A stretch of 64,000 bases of DNA from DASWYT01 sp965246875 (GCA_965246875.1 CBDFFU010000003.1:310001-374000), one strand, 5' to 3'. Shown: positions 1 to 8,461, counted from the stretch's first letter. Notes: generated by a model from the sequence alone, not told the origin. Made by a program: numbers and translations.

Positions 1-252
1 ATTCTTATTTAATAATTCATATTTCTGGCCGGAACATAGTTCCTCTGCTCTTTTGTTTAAATAGTCTTCCGGCGAATAATAAGCTCGTACCGCTTTAATG
101 TGATAGACTTTATCTGCAATAAGATTATCCTCATAACCAGTTCGCGACCCAAGGAAACCATGTTCCATTCTACCATATTCATCTGAATAAAAACTACAGG
201 CACACAAAAGCATCGTCGCCGCAACAATGATGAGCAATTTACTATTATTCAT
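1..252 (-). CDS. Partial lipoprotein gene, CC0125/CC1285-like (C-terminus outside window)
   Basis: An open frame starts at ATG 252 and runs off the window edge without a stop (84 codons seen). The start has a purine-rich ribosome site (GGGGAAG) 2 bases upstream. The N-terminus is a short basic/hydrophobic signal with lipobox L-C-A-C near residue 19, so the product is likely an outer- or inner-membrane lipoprotein. The mature part has 'GYEDN', a tyrosine-rich strand and 'RAEELC', which resembles the alphaproteobacterial CC0125/CC1285 lipoprotein family; that match is from memory and weak. It is the third gene of a leftward run after the cysteine desulfurase and dgkA genes. Confidence 0.6.
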   Translation of the reverse strand, partial: MNNSKLLIIVAATMLLCACSFYSDEYGRMEHGFLGSRTGYEDNLIADKVYHIKAVRAYYSPEDYLNKRAEELCSGQKYELLNKN

Positions 253-262
253 TTCTTCCCCT

Positions 263-625
263 TCAATTCGAAAATAAAATTATCCCCCACGTCACCCCCA
301 CAATTAGCAGCGCCATCAACACGGCAGCCGATCCTGTATCTTTTGCCACCTTCGACATGTCATGCAACTCATTCGAAATACGTGCCACGAGTGCCTCGAC
401 CGCCGTGTTTAACAACTCTGCCATCCAAACCAACAGAACCGACCCGATCAGCAGGATTTTTTCAACGGGTGAATGCACCGACAACGCGGCATACATGATC
501 ATGGGAACGCCCAGGATCACTTCCTGTTGAAACGCCCGCTCATGCTTCAAGGCAAAGCGAATGCCAGCACAGGAATAACCAAAGGCCGCAAAAATTTTCA
601 GCCAGTTTTTCAAAAATCTTGTCAT
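263..625 (-). CDS. dgkA: Diacylglycerol kinase DgkA
   Basis: Small integral membrane kinase that phosphorylates diacylglycerol to phosphatidic acid and so recycles lipid from envelope synthesis. The 120-residue length is normal for the family. The signature is intact: E35 in the first amphipathic part, E70, 'NTAVEA' at 73-78 and the 'SK-AKD-GSAAV' stretch at about 91-102. Three hydrophobic segments lie near 38-50, 56-72 and 100-118. It follows the cysteine desulfurase gene by 16 bases in the same direction, so co-transcription is likely. Confidence 0.95.
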   Translation of the reverse strand: MTRFLKNWLKIFAAFGYSCAGIRFALKHERAFQQEVILGVPMIMYAALSVHSPVEKILLIGSVLLVWMAELLNTAVEALVARISNELHDMSKVAKDTGSAAVLMALLIVGVTWGIILFSN

Positions 626-641
626 GATTTGTCTTTCACTG

Positions 642-1751
642 TCATATTTTTAAACGCGCCGCCAGCGCGCACCACGCCTCGGTGAATTTCACAATCTCAT
701 CTTCCGTCGTGGCCCAGCCGCTGGAAATGCGGATGGCGCAATTTGCCGATACATCCAATACACCCATCGCCTGCAAGACATGCGATGGCTTGATCGAGCC
801 GCTGGAACAGGCCGACCCACTGGACACCGCAAAGCCGGCCAGATCGAACGCCATCAATTGCTTGTCTGCTGTGACACCGGGCAGTGCGATTTGTGTGACA
901 TTGCCAATCCGTGTTGCGTCTGCACCAAAGACGACCGCGTGCGGTTGTGCAGCGATTATGGTGCGCTCCATTGTATCATGCCACGCGCGCAATTGTGCGA
1001 CATTCGTCATTTCTATAGTCGACGACGATGCAGCCCCAAACCCCGCGATGCCCACCAGATTTTCCGTGCCCGCGCGGCGTCTGCGCTCCTGTCCGCCACC
1101 ATGCGTCAGTTTTAAAATCGCATGATCATGATTATACACCAGCGCACCAACACCCGCCGGGCCACCGCATTTATGGGCGGACAAGCTCAAAAAATCGATA
1201 CCCAAATCCGGCCAGTGCAAGGGCATTTTCCCCAACGCCTGCACGCCGTCACTATGCACCAGGGCGTTGTAACGCCGCGCCAAGGCGACAATCTCCGCCA
1301 TCGGCTGTACCACACCGGTTTCATTATTCACCAGCATCACCGATACCAGGGTCGGCGCATCACTTGCAGCCAGCAATGTTTCCAATCCCATGAGATCGAC
1401 TACACCGGAAGCCTCTACCGGAATGATCCCAATATCACGCTGTCCGCGCAACCGCTCCGCCACATCACTCACAGCCGGATGTTCAATGGCAGACACCAGA
1501 ATGCGCGTGACAGGAGTATGCAACAGCACACTGTTATTCGCTTCGGTCGCGCCACTGGTGAAAGTGATAAAGGTGGGGTCACAGTGCAGCAGATCGGCCA
1601 GTTGCTGCCGTGCCGTTTCGATGATGCGCCGTGCCTGGCGTCCGGCTCCATGAATGGAGGACGGATTGCCGACACTGTCCATCGCGATCAGCATCGTTTG
1701 CTTGACAACAGGTGTCAGCGGGGCCGTGGCGTTGTAATCGAGGTAAATCAT
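642..1751 (-). CDS. Cysteine desulfurase, NifS/IscS family
   Basis: PLP-dependent enzyme that takes sulfur from cysteine as an enzyme persulfide for Fe-S clusters or tRNA thiolation. The protein is 369 residues from the ATG at 1751. A longer frame exists, but homologues start at 'MIYLDYNATAPL', which fits this ATG. Key residues are present: His91 ('EHPAV'), the PLP lysine in 'SAHK' (Lys194) and the catalytic cysteine in 'SSGSACSSG' (Cys315). No iscU, iscA or scaffold gene is adjacent, so which sulfur pathway it serves cannot be told here. It is the first gene of a leftward run with dgkA. Confidence 0.92.
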   Translation of the reverse strand: MIYLDYNATAPLTPVVKQTMLIAMDSVGNPSSIHGAGRQARRIIETARQQLADLLHCDPTFITFTSGATEANNSVLLHTPVTRILVSAIEHPAVSDVAERLRGQRDIGIIPVEASGVVDLMGLETLLAASDAPTLVSVMLVNNETGVVQPMAEIVALARRYNALVHSDGVQALGKMPLHWPDLGIDFLSLSAHKCGGPAGVGALVYNHDHAILKLTHGGGQERRRRAGTENLVGIAGFGAASSSTIEMTNVAQLRAWHDTMERTIIAAQPHAVVFGADATRIGNVTQIALPGVTADKQLMAFDLAGFAVSSGSACSSGSIKPSHVLQAMGVLDVSANCAIRISSGWATTEDEIVKFTEAWCALAARLKI

Positions 1752-1866
1752 GCAGCCATTATAACGCCAAACACACAAAAAAGAACTTGGCTTGGCGCAT
1801 GTCACACGTTATGGTGAATGCAAATTTACACCATCATATCCGCTATTAGACCTAAAGGGTGCCGCC

Positions 1867-2493
1867 ATGTTGTTCCGTCGTCAAAATGATCAAACCATGC
1901 CTGTCAACACGACCCAGCCGATCAAGCCGCTGACCGCCAAGCCCCCACAACAAGCGGTTCGCACCCCTGTGACGGACAATACCGTTCGTCCGGTGCCGCT
2001 GACCGCCACGCCAACCCAGCCGATTGCCCAGGCGCAACAACGCCGCATGATTGCGACACCTGCTGGCACCTACAGCCTGCCGGCCAACAATTCCGGCACC
2101 CGTGAAGGGTCCCGTAAATTGCAGGTCGGCCGCGACATTACGTTGAACGGTGAAATCGGCGCGTGTGACCATCTGGCGATCGAAGGCACTGTCACCGCCA
2201 CCATCAAACAATTGCAACAATTCGACATTCTGGATCATGGCCAGTTCAGCGGCTCGGTCACCACCGAAAACGCCGATATCAATGGACACTTTAACGGCGA
2301 GCTGACCGTGACCGGCCGTTTGTGGTTGCGTCAGAATGCGACCGTCAGCGGCACCATCCGTTACGCGGCACTGCAAGTCGAAAAAGGCGCATGCTTGCGC
2401 GGCAATGTTGATATGCTGGAAGCCAAAGCACCCGCTGCACCGTTGACGTTTTCGTCGGAAGCCGTTGCAAACGATACGACGCACGGCGAATAA
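1867..2493 (+). CDS. Bactofilin family cytoskeletal protein
   Basis: Bactofilins polymerise without nucleotide into beta-helical filaments that place cell-wall enzymes or stalk machinery. The 208-residue protein has a proline/threonine-rich, probably disordered N-terminus (about 1-75) and then a repeat-rich core from 'GRDITLNGEIGACDHLAIEG' onward (about 85-190) with regular 'G-x-x-x-A-x-I-x-G' turns typical of the DUF583 fold. The start was taken at ATG 1867 because AAGGGTG lies 8 bases upstream; an in-frame start at 1792 would add 25 unlikely residues. A small unknown gene follows after 8 bases. Confidence 0.85.
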   Translation: MLFRRQNDQTMPVNTTQPIKPLTAKPPQQAVRTPVTDNTVRPVPLTATPTQPIAQAQQRRMIATPAGTYSLPANNSGTREGSRKLQVGRDITLNGEIGACDHLAIEGTVTATIKQLQQFDILDHGQFSGSVTTENADINGHFNGELTVTGRLWLRQNATVSGTIRYAALQVEKGACLRGNVDMLEAKAPAAPLTFSSEAVANDTTHGE

Positions 2494-2501
2494 GTCTGCT
2501 G

Positions 2502-2693
2502 ATGCAAAAGTCTACTACAAACGATTTTCTGGCAAACTATATTTGGCAATCGGCTTCCCGTGTGCGCTTTGCCCAAAACCGTGATGCCGTCGAACGTGCA
2601 TGGCGGTTGCGTGATATTGCCGCGCGTGAGGGCATACCGTCCGCAGAAGCCAAAGCCCGTTTGCGTCTGCAGGGATATCGCTTTTCTAAATAA
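2502..2693 (+). CDS. Small hypothetical protein, 63 aa
   Basis: Not recognised. The ORF begins 8 bases after the bactofilin stop and ends exactly where nth begins to be read from the other strand (convergent, no gap). The product is basic and arginine-rich (three R-x-R type patches), with no membrane segment, and looks like a short helical, possibly nucleic-acid-binding protein. The ribosome site is weak, so translational coupling to the bactofilin gene is the likely way it is expressed. Confidence 0.6.
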   Translation: MQKSTTNDFLANYIWQSASRVRFAQNRDAVERAWRLRDIAAREGIPSAEAKARLRLQGYRFSK

Positions 2694-3392
2694 TTATTTT
2701 TTCTTCTGAATAGTTACAACATCCGGCGTTTTGTCCGGATAGCGGCACAGATCGCGGATCAGGCAATCCGGGCAGCGCGGCTTACGCGCGACGCAGATAT
2801 AACGGCCATGCAATAATAGCCAGTGGTGCGTGTTGCGTAAAAATTCGCGCGGCACGACGGTCATTAATCCCGCTTCGATCTGCTCTGGTGTCACACCGTG
2901 TGCCAGCCCCGTGCGGTTGGCGACACGAAAAATATGCGTGTCAACGGCAATGCGTTCTTCGCCGAACGCCGTGTTCATCACCACATTCGCGGTCTTATTC
3001 CCAACACCGGGTAACACAATCAACTCGGCATGAGTGCGCGGCACCTGACCACCATAACGCGCGACCAGAATTTTCGACAGGGCCATGACGTTTTTGGTTT
3101 TGGTATTGGCGAAATTGATGCGCTGCAAATAGTTGCCCAATGCCGCGGCGCCCAACGCCACGATTTTCTCGGGTGTGTCGGCTATCTGAAACAGCGATTC
3201 CGTTGCGCGATTGACACCCGTATCGGTCATTTGCGCCGATAACACCACGGCCACCAGCAAGGTAAAATCATTCGTGTAATTCAGTTCTGTCGTCGGTGCC
3301 GGGTTTTGTTCACGAAACCGCGTGAACAACTCGACAATGGCATTTTTGCGCAACTTTGGCGCAGTGGTCGGAACAGGGTTTGGCATCGCCAC
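2694..3392 (-). CDS. nth: Endonuclease III
   Basis: Base-excision repair glycosylase / AP lyase for oxidised pyrimidines. All catalytic parts are visible in 232 residues: the helix-hairpin-helix 'LPGVGNKTANV' with lysine 133, the catalytic aspartate 151 in 'VDTHIFRV', and the C-terminal [4Fe-4S] ligands C200-x6-C207-x2-C210-x5-C216. The start could also be the ATG two codons inside (3386). It converges on the bactofilin pair. Confidence 0.96.
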   Translation of the reverse strand: MAMPNPVPTTAPKLRKNAIVELFTRFREQNPAPTTELNYTNDFTLLVAVVLSAQMTDTGVNRATESLFQIADTPEKIVALGAAALGNYLQRINFANTKTKNVMALSKILVARYGGQVPRTHAELIVLPGVGNKTANVVMNTAFGEERIAVDTHIFRVANRTGLAHGVTPEQIEAGLMTVVPREFLRNTHHWLLLHGRYICVARKPRCPDCLIRDLCRYPDKTPDVVTIQKKK

Positions 3393-3506
3393 GATTATAG
3401 GAACAGATCGCCAAAAGAGAACTGCCGCGCAACCAGCAAGTTGCTATTTTGTTCTGGTTTTTCGCGGCGATATCGTTAAACTGGGCCGTAACCTTAGAGG
3501 TCTACG

Positions 3507-4043
3507 ATGTTCTATGCCCTGCCAGCTAATACTTACAAAACTCTGCCCGTTTACCCGTCTATCACCTATGGTCTGGCACCATCCCCTTACGGCGACATGG
3601 CCGTGGCCTGGTGGGCCGATGCCGAGACGGGTGACAAAATCTGTTATCTGGGCCTGCATAACGATTTGCAAAAAATCACCGAACACTTGCACGGTCGTTT
3701 TCCGCGCAACGCCTTGGTACAAAACGACACACGCGTCAAAGCATTCGCCAAAACTTTTAACCTGAAAGACAAACGGCCATCCGTGTTAATGACCGGCACG
3801 CCATTCTTTCTGCAGGTCTGGGAAACATTGTATCAGACGCCACCTGGTCAAACCCTTAGCTATGGCGCACTGGCTGCACAAGCCGGACGTCCCAACGCCC
3901 GTCGCGCCGTTGGCACCGCCATGAGTTCCAACCCGATCGCTTTGATCGTCCCCTGCCACCGCGTTGTAGCCAGCAGCGGCATGGGTGGTTACGCCTATGG
4001 GTTAAAGTTGAAAGAGCGTTTGTTAGCAGATGAGAAATTTTAA
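3507..4043 (+). CDS. Methylated-DNA--protein-cysteine methyltransferase (Ada C-domain type)
   Basis: Suicide repair protein that moves the methyl group from O6-methylguanine to its own cysteine. The acceptor is Cys150 in the motif 'VPCHRVV'; upstream are the 'SYGALAAQAGRPNARRAVG' helix-turn-helix and after it the 'GGYAYGLKLKERLL' helix. At 178 residues it has an N-terminal ribonuclease-H-like domain of normal size. AGAGGTC lies just ahead of the ATG. A second MGMT is encoded at 63187-63669; the two are clearly different paralogues (different N-domains and different linker after PCHRV). Confidence 0.92.
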   Translation: MFYALPANTYKTLPVYPSITYGLAPSPYGDMAVAWWADAETGDKICYLGLHNDLQKITEHLHGRFPRNALVQNDTRVKAFAKTFNLKDKRPSVLMTGTPFFLQVWETLYQTPPGQTLSYGALAAQAGRPNARRAVGTAMSSNPIALIVPCHRVVASSGMGGYAYGLKLKERLLADEKF

Positions 4044-4063
4044 GGCATACATATTCTTTTTTG

Positions 4064-4092
4064 TTGCCCTCTTGGTTATGTCTTTATATAAT
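4064..4092 (+). promoter_or_regulatory. Sigma-70-type promoter
   Basis: A -35 hexamer TTGCCC (4064-4069), a 17-bp spacer and a perfect -10 TATAAT (4087-4092) stand 30 bases before the ATG of the 126-aa gene at 4122. Confidence 0.6.
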
Positions 4093-4121
4093 GACCCTCC
4101 CATAATCAACAGGGTCACTCT

Positions 4122-4502
4122 ATGCCAACACCTGCCGTTTCAAACAATCTGATCACACTCAATGCCGCCGATGCTGTTACGCAGGTTACGGATATAATGC
4201 TGCAGTCACCGCACGGCATCATTTCAGCACGCGATCCAGGCAAGTTCAAAAATTTTGAAGAGCGTCTGTGTTACATGGCAACAGCACACGTCGCCCGTAT
4301 TTTCACACAGCATGCAGAGAATTTGACGGATAAGAAACAGATGTTCACACAAGTGTCAGAAGCCGCACATTGCGTTCCCTGCCCACATCGCCCACCGGCA
4401 CCGAAATTGACGGCCCAGCTTGATCCGGAGATTTACCGCCGTGAGCTTGTGACGCTGGCACAAAGCTACAATGTTTTACCAGCATCATCACCCGCCATTT
4501 AA
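4122..4502 (+). CDS. Hypothetical protein, 126 aa
   Basis: Not recognised. It has its own promoter and a ribosome site (AGGGT, 7 bases upstream). The product is soluble, with 'HCVPCPHRPPAP' (a C-x-x-C with two histidines, residues about 85-96) that might bind a metal; this is inference. Its stop codon overlaps the end of dnaJ tail to tail (4499-4502). Confidence 0.6.
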   Translation: MPTPAVSNNLITLNAADAVTQVTDIMLQSPHGIISARDPGKFKNFEERLCYMATAHVARIFTQHAENLTDKKQMFTQVSEAAHCVPCPHRPPAPKLTAQLDPEIYRRELVTLAQSYNVLPASSPAI

Positions 4503-5683
4503 TCCCGCAGATCGTCCCACAAATCTTTTACCTTCTGAAAGAACCCCTGGCTTTCCGGTGAATTATTCGCGCCCTGCCCGTCAAAATCCTGCAGCAGTTC
4601 TTTCTGGCGTTTCGACAGATTAACCGGTGTTTCAACAGCCACTTCCAGATACATGTCGCCGCGTGAGCTGGAGCGTAAAATACTCATGCCCTTGCCACCC
4701 AGACGCATTTGCGTGCCGTTTTGCGTGCCGGCTGGAATGTTTACTTTGACCTTGCTGCCGTCGATGATCGGCACTTCGATCTGGCCGCCGATCGCTGCCG
4801 TCACCATCGGCACGGGAACGCGGCAAAACAGATGCGCACCGTCGCGTTTGAAAAAGCGGTGCGGCTTGACGGAAATGACGACATACAAATCGCCTGCGGG
4901 TCCGCCCTTCGTGCCTGCTTCGCCTTCGCCGGTCAGGCGGATACGCGTACCGTCATCGACGCCGGCCGGAATATTCACATCCAGCTTGCGTTCCTTGCGC
5001 ACCCGACCCTGACCCGAACATTGCTTGCACGGCGTCTTGATGATCTTGCCGGCCCCGTTACAGGTCGGACAGGGCCGCTCGACGGTAAAGAAACCGGATT
5101 GCGTACGGATCGTGCCTTTACCGCTGCACGTATTGCAATTTTCGACGCCCGTTCCTGGTTCCGCGCCATTGCCCTTGCAACGGTCGCACTCCACCATGGT
5201 GGTCATCTTCACGGTGGATTTCGTACCTTTAAACGCTTCGTCCAACTTGATCGTCAGATCGTAACGCAAGTCTGACCCGCGCTGTACACCATTGGCTGTC
5301 CGGCCACCGCCCCCAGATCCCCCTTGCTGGCCGCGCATGCCGCCCATAAAATCGCCGAACACCTCTTCGAAAATGTCGGAGAACGATCCGGCATCAAATC
5401 CGGCCCCGCCGCCGCCAAATCCCCCTGGGCCACCAGCACCACCCGGACCGCGGCCATTTTCAAACGCCCCATGACCAAACCGGTCATAGGCCGCGCGTTT
5501 TTGATCGTCTTTCAAGACGTCATAGGCCTCGTTGGCCTCTTTGAATTTATCCTCGGCCTCTTTGCTGTCTTTGTTGCGGTCGGGATGATATTGCATCGCG
5601 ACCTTGCGGTAGGCCTTTTTCAGCTCATCCGCCGAAGCATCCTTTTTGACGCCCAGAATGTCGTAATAATCACGTTTTGCCAT
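4499..5683 (-). CDS. dnaJ: Chaperone DnaJ
   Basis: Type I Hsp40 co-chaperone that delivers clients to DnaK and stimulates its ATPase. The 394-residue product shows the J domain with HPD at 33-35, a Gly/Phe-rich linker (about 76-130), four C-x-x-C-x-G-x-G zinc motifs (about 160-240) and the C-terminal substrate domain. The start is ATG 5683 ('MAKRDYYDIL'); 32 extra in-frame codons upstream overlap the promoter. In many relatives dnaJ directly follows dnaK; here dnaK (10276-12258) lies upstream on the same strand with about 4.6 kb of accessory genes in between, so dnaJ needs its own promoter. Confidence 0.98.
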   Translation of the reverse strand: MAKRDYYDILGVKKDASADELKKAYRKVAMQYHPDRNKDSKEAEDKFKEANEAYDVLKDDQKRAAYDRFGHGAFENGRGPGGAGGPGGFGGGGAGFDAGSFSDIFEEVFGDFMGGMRGQQGGSGGGGRTANGVQRGSDLRYDLTIKLDEAFKGTKSTVKMTTMVECDRCKGNGAEPGTGVENCNTCSGKGTIRTQSGFFTVERPCPTCNGAGKIIKTPCKQCSGQGRVRKERKLDVNIPAGVDDGTRIRLTGEGEAGTKGGPAGDLYVVISVKPHRFFKRDGAHLFCRVPVPMVTAAIGGQIEVPIIDGSKVKVNIPAGTQNGTQMRLGGKGMSILRSSSRGDMYLEVAVETPVNLSKRQKELLQDFDGQGANNSPESQGFFQKVKDLWDDLRD

Positions 5684-5759
5684 AGCTGTCTCTCTTTTGT
5701 CCCGTGATGGGCCCAAATTTGGAACGGTCTTCAGCGGAAGCACCATTTTGAATATTAAC

Positions 5760-5787
5760 GTTATAAATGCGCGCCGCAAAGCGTCAA
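5760..5787 (-). promoter_or_regulatory. Candidate dnaJ promoter
   Basis: On the minus strand, TTGACG (complement of 5782-5787), a 16-bp spacer and TATAAC (complement of 5760-5765) lie about 80 bases ahead of dnaJ. The -35 is preceded by CC, giving CCTTGAC, so it also partly fits the alphaproteobacterial RpoH consensus starting CTTG. Whether it is read by sigma-70 or RpoH cannot be settled by eye. No CIRCE element is visible. Confidence 0.45.
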
Positions 5788-5861
5788 GGGAAACGATTTT
5801 TTAATTGACATATATTTATGTTGCTGTATATCTTTGTGTTGAACAGAAAGAAGGCTTGATC

Positions 5862-6346
5862 ATGTTTGAAGGCTTGAACAGGGAAAATTATACATCGGCT
5901 TTGCGCGCGGGTCCTGTCGCTGTCATAACAGCCGGTGGTTATTGCATTGGCCACCATGTTGGGAAAAAATAAGATGCCGTCAGCAATCAACGCATCACAT
6001 CAGCCATTACAGCTGAGCAAGAAAAACTGGCTGCGTTGCAGCAAGAGCGACAATCCGCCACATCTGAATGGCAGACGGTTCCCGTGATGCTGGAAAATGG
6101 CGCGCACGTTCAAGCTGAAGTTCCGCGTGGCACCTTGATTCAAGGCTCGCAGCAAGCGCTTGAATCTCTATCCCATCTTCCGCGTCACACAGATGAAAAT
6201 CTCATTGCCGGCCTTCTGACAACGGCTGCTTTCTGATCACCCGGCCCAGCTCCACAAAACGTGATTTTTTCGACAATGCCGGCAGCTTTTTGTTCCGCAA
6301 ACTGTATCCCAAACGCGCAGCAGACCCTATGTATCCAGGTGATTGA
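5862..6346 (+). pseudogene. Broken two-helix membrane protein gene (copy A1)
   Basis: ATG 5862 has a good ribosome site (AGAAGG) and encodes 36 residues with a hydrophobic segment, then TAA (5970-5972). The same frame continues for 87 more codons to TGA 6234-6236 just inside a second hydrophobic segment. A frame change there continues as 'FDNAGSFLFRKLYPKR' to TGA 6344-6346. That tail matches 'RYFDNAVSYL' and 'RYLDNTADFL' after the second membrane segment of the intact genes at 8462 and 6418. I read this as a family member broken by one nonsense codon and one frameshift. Confidence 0.55.
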
Positions 6347-6351
6347 AGGTT

Positions 6352-6410
6352 GTTATGCCTTTATCTGGCCATGCTTCCCAATTCATCAGCGTATAACGCC
6401 AGCGTGATTC
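6352..6410 (-). pseudogene. Remnant of a DUF3140 gene 3' end
   Basis: Read leftward this stretch encodes 'ESRWRYTLMNW', nearly the same as 'DSRWRYSLMNW' at the C-terminus of the intact DUF3140 gene at 7976-8344. The DNA is also similar over about 60 bases. It sits after the broken membrane gene A1 in the same position as the intact DUF3140 gene sits after broken gene A2. It therefore marks the junction of an old duplication from which most of DUF3140 was lost. Confidence 0.6.
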
Positions 6411-6417
6411 TTTGGTT

Positions 6418-6897
6418 ATGAACAAGCAAGACACATTCAGGGATTTAGCGTTTTTAACTTACCTTATGGGACCAAGCATTCCCCTGGGGCTGGTCACGTT
6501 TCATTGTCTGACCGACCCAAAAGAAGCAGCTTATCAAGCCAAGCTTGCACTCTTAAAAGAACAATTTGCCAACGCACACGGGACCATGACGGTCAATGAG
6601 ACCGGCAACGCGTTAATGGAGGCCTATCAAAACCCGCCGCCTCTTACCGCCCTGGATGCCCTTATTGCAACTGGCGTCACCATTGGGACAATGATTGGAT
6701 TATTTGGATTGTGGTCAGTCAATCGCGCCGTTGGACGCTATCTGGATAATACAGCCGACTTTTTATCCGGCTCACGGCCTCCCGCACCTCAAGGAAAAGA
6801 GGTTGTTTTCGACCCTTGTGAAATCGTCGACGATACGCAACTCCCGCCACCCAAACCGGGCCAATTGGGGCTAGATCAGTCGAAACCAGAACTCTAA
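6418..6897 (+). CDS. Two-helix membrane protein (copy B1), 159 aa
   Basis: Function unknown. Hydrophobic segments lie at about 9-28 and 80-101, separated by a charged loop rich in alanine and lysine. After the second segment comes 'NRAVGRYLDNTADFL' and then a proline-rich acidic tail ('FDPCEIVDD'). The 'R-Y-x-D-N' motif is shared with the gene at 8462 and with the two broken copies. No clear Shine-Dalgarno precedes ATG 6418; the upstream frame extends only to a TTG at 6412. Likely an inner-membrane protein belonging to a local paralogous family. Confidence 0.6.
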   Translation: MNKQDTFRDLAFLTYLMGPSIPLGLVTFHCLTDPKEAAYQAKLALLKEQFANAHGTMTVNETGNALMEAYQNPPPLTALDALIATGVTIGTMIGLFGLWSVNRAVGRYLDNTADFLSGSRPPAPQGKEVVFDPCEIVDDTQLPPPKPGQLGLDQSKPEL

Positions 6898-6997
6898 CTA
6901 GGTCTTTAAAAGATTTATTGGCCAAGATGCAAAGCGCATTATTATATTGACATATTCGTAGATTTGCTTATAACCAGCAGGAACCCAGGAGGATACT

Positions 6998-7279
6998 ATG
7001 CAAGACACCGCTACAGACGAACCAAACGACCATTGGCCAACACCAGGTCAGCGTCTGATCATGAGCGGAACCGGTGTGGTGCTGACCCTTATTAATTCGT
7101 GTCAGAATTTGCCAGAATTGCAGCGGACGACCAGTACCCTGCAGGGATCAGAAAAGACACAAGCCTATATCAAGTTTGGCGAGTCTGCAGCTTCGGCCTG
7201 TATCGCGGGTGTCGCCGTAGCCTACGCAGTGATCTCAGTACGCCGGATGATCAAAGCTTTCAACACGCTTAAATTTTAG
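6998..7279 (+). CDS. Small two-helix membrane protein, 93 aa
   Basis: ATG 6998 follows a near-perfect ribosome site (AGGAGG, 5 bases away), so translation is likely. Hydrophobic segments lie at about 23-37 and 64-82, and the C-terminus is 'SVRRMIKAFNTLKF', the same layout as the neighbouring two-helix proteins but without the D-N motif. Function unknown. It is probably a more distant or shortened member of the same family. Confidence 0.6.
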   Translation: MQDTATDEPNDHWPTPGQRLIMSGTGVVLTLINSCQNLPELQRTTSTLQGSEKTQAYIKFGESAASACIAGVAVAYAVISVRRMIKAFNTLKF

Positions 7280-7303
7280 TCACGCTATTGTTTGATCACA
7301 TGT

Positions 7304-7370
7304 TTAATTCGCATTGCCATGAAAATCACGTTTTGCCATGGCTAGCTTCCTTTTGCCCCGTATAAATTTT
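7304..7370 (-). pseudogene. Stub copy of the dnaJ start region
   Basis: On the minus strand, ATG 7339 starts 'MAKRDF' and stops after 11 codons (TAA 7306-7304). Sixteen bases at its start are identical to the dnaJ start region, and the upstream leader also matches with small gaps, including the C-T-T-T-T-G-x-C-C-C-G-T block. A broken membrane gene (A2) follows about 190 bases to the right, as A1 follows dnaJ. This marks the left edge of a duplicated segment. Confidence 0.6.
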
Positions 7371-7527
7371 TTGCATCCTGTCTGTCGGCATCCTACAAAG
7401 AGCCAGACTAAATAACGTATTTTAAAGTGCGGACAAAGCTGCATCAAAAAATGTGCAATATCACAAATTCTGTTGACTTGCCTGTTTTATAGCATTATGT
7501 TTACTGAGTATGAACAGGGGTGATTTC

Positions 7528-7948
7528 ATGACAGATCAAGTCTATCTTCACACCGCTGGAAACCAGCAGGAACCAACGGTTGTTGAACCAAAAAAGTCGC
7601 CAGCGGCTGAGCAGATCACGATTCAAGATGCTGCGTTGCAGAATATTGGCAAAGGTGTTTTGTTCGCTTTGGCTGGAAAAACCATAATGGAAAATGTGTG
7701 TCGGCAATTTACAGAGAGCTTTCACACACCATGCAAGCTACCACTATGACCCGAGGTGAAAAATACGCATTTAGCGGCGGTGGTGCGGTTGGTCTGTTGG
7801 GAGCTTTTGGCTAACGGCACTCGTGCTGCAGAAAGCGATGAATCGCAGGCTTCGCCGTTTGACACAAGCGCGTGGTAATTTTTCACCCTATGAAATCATT
7901 GACAGCAAGCTATTGGCACCTGATCGTGACCAGCCTCCCTTCCACTAA
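7528..7948 (+). pseudogene. Broken two-helix membrane protein gene (copy A2)
   Basis: ATG 7528 has a good ribosome site (CAGGGGTG). The first frame ends at TGA 7747-7749. The second frame (from about 7732) gives 'SGGGAVGLLGAFG' and stops at TAA 7813-7815. The third continues 'ALVLQKAMNRRLRRL...FSPYEIIDSKLL' to TAA 7946-7948. The joined product has two hydrophobic segments and a tail 'F-S-P-Y-E-I-I-D' that lines up with 'FDPCEIVDD' of the gene at 6418. Two frameshifts explain the present state. Untested alternative: separate mini-ORFs. Confidence 0.55.
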
Positions 7949-7975
7949 AAGACTGTTCCATCGACTATAATAGCG

Positions 7976-8344
7976 CTATGCCTTCAACGGGTCATGACCC
8001 CAATTCATCAGCGAATAGCGCCAGCGCGAGTCTTTGATATCAGCCTTATGCTCTGGCCCCTGTGCCATATGACGGTGGACGTAACTCACCACCTTTTGCA
8101 TGTGCTTGAATTGTGCCTCTGTCAGATCCGCTTTTTTCGTTGCCAAAATGTCGATAATCTTCTTACCGGATTTATGGCCCACGGCTTCACTCTCTCCCGC
8201 ATCGACCCAGCCGACACTTTTGCTGTCGTCACTGTCCAGCCATTTTTCCAACGCCGCCGGCGTCATATTGACGGCATCTTTGAAATTTTTATATATCGTG
8301 TCGTGATCGTCGGTCGGCGCTTGTTTTTTGGCAGTCGCGGGCAT
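7976..8344 (-). CDS. DUF3140 domain protein
   Basis: 122 residues from ATG 8344, which has AGGAGA 7 bases upstream; an in-frame longer start is unlikely. The sequence carries the hallmarks of the DUF3140 family: 'FKDAVNMTPAALEKWL', 'VGHKSGKKI', 'HMQKVVSYVHRHMAQ' and 'WRYSLMNWGHDPLK'. The family is found in bacteria and has no assigned reaction; a DNA-binding role is sometimes suggested from the name of related entries but is not shown here. It is divergent from the two-helix membrane gene at 8462 and convergent with broken copy A2. Confidence 0.85.
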   Translation of the reverse strand: MPATAKKQAPTDDHDTIYKNFKDAVNMTPAALEKWLDSDDSKSVGWVDAGESEAVGHKSGKKIIDILATKKADLTEAQFKHMQKVVSYVHRHMAQGPEHKADIKDSRWRYSLMNWGHDPLKA

Positions 8345-8461
8345 GATGGATCTCCTAATAATTTTATGACTTTGACAACTTCGATATAAAAAGACGATTG
8401 GCAATGTACATTGAAATTATTACATAATTAAATTATAGTCATGTGCGCGGAGGAACTTCAC

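Noticed and set aside
1122..1817. 231-aa ORF antisense to the cysteine desulfurase
   Set aside because: Shadow of a well-supported conserved gene.
5784..5990. 68-aa ORF on the minus strand
   Set aside because: It lies over the promoter of dnaJ and the antisense of a better supported gene; no ribosome site.
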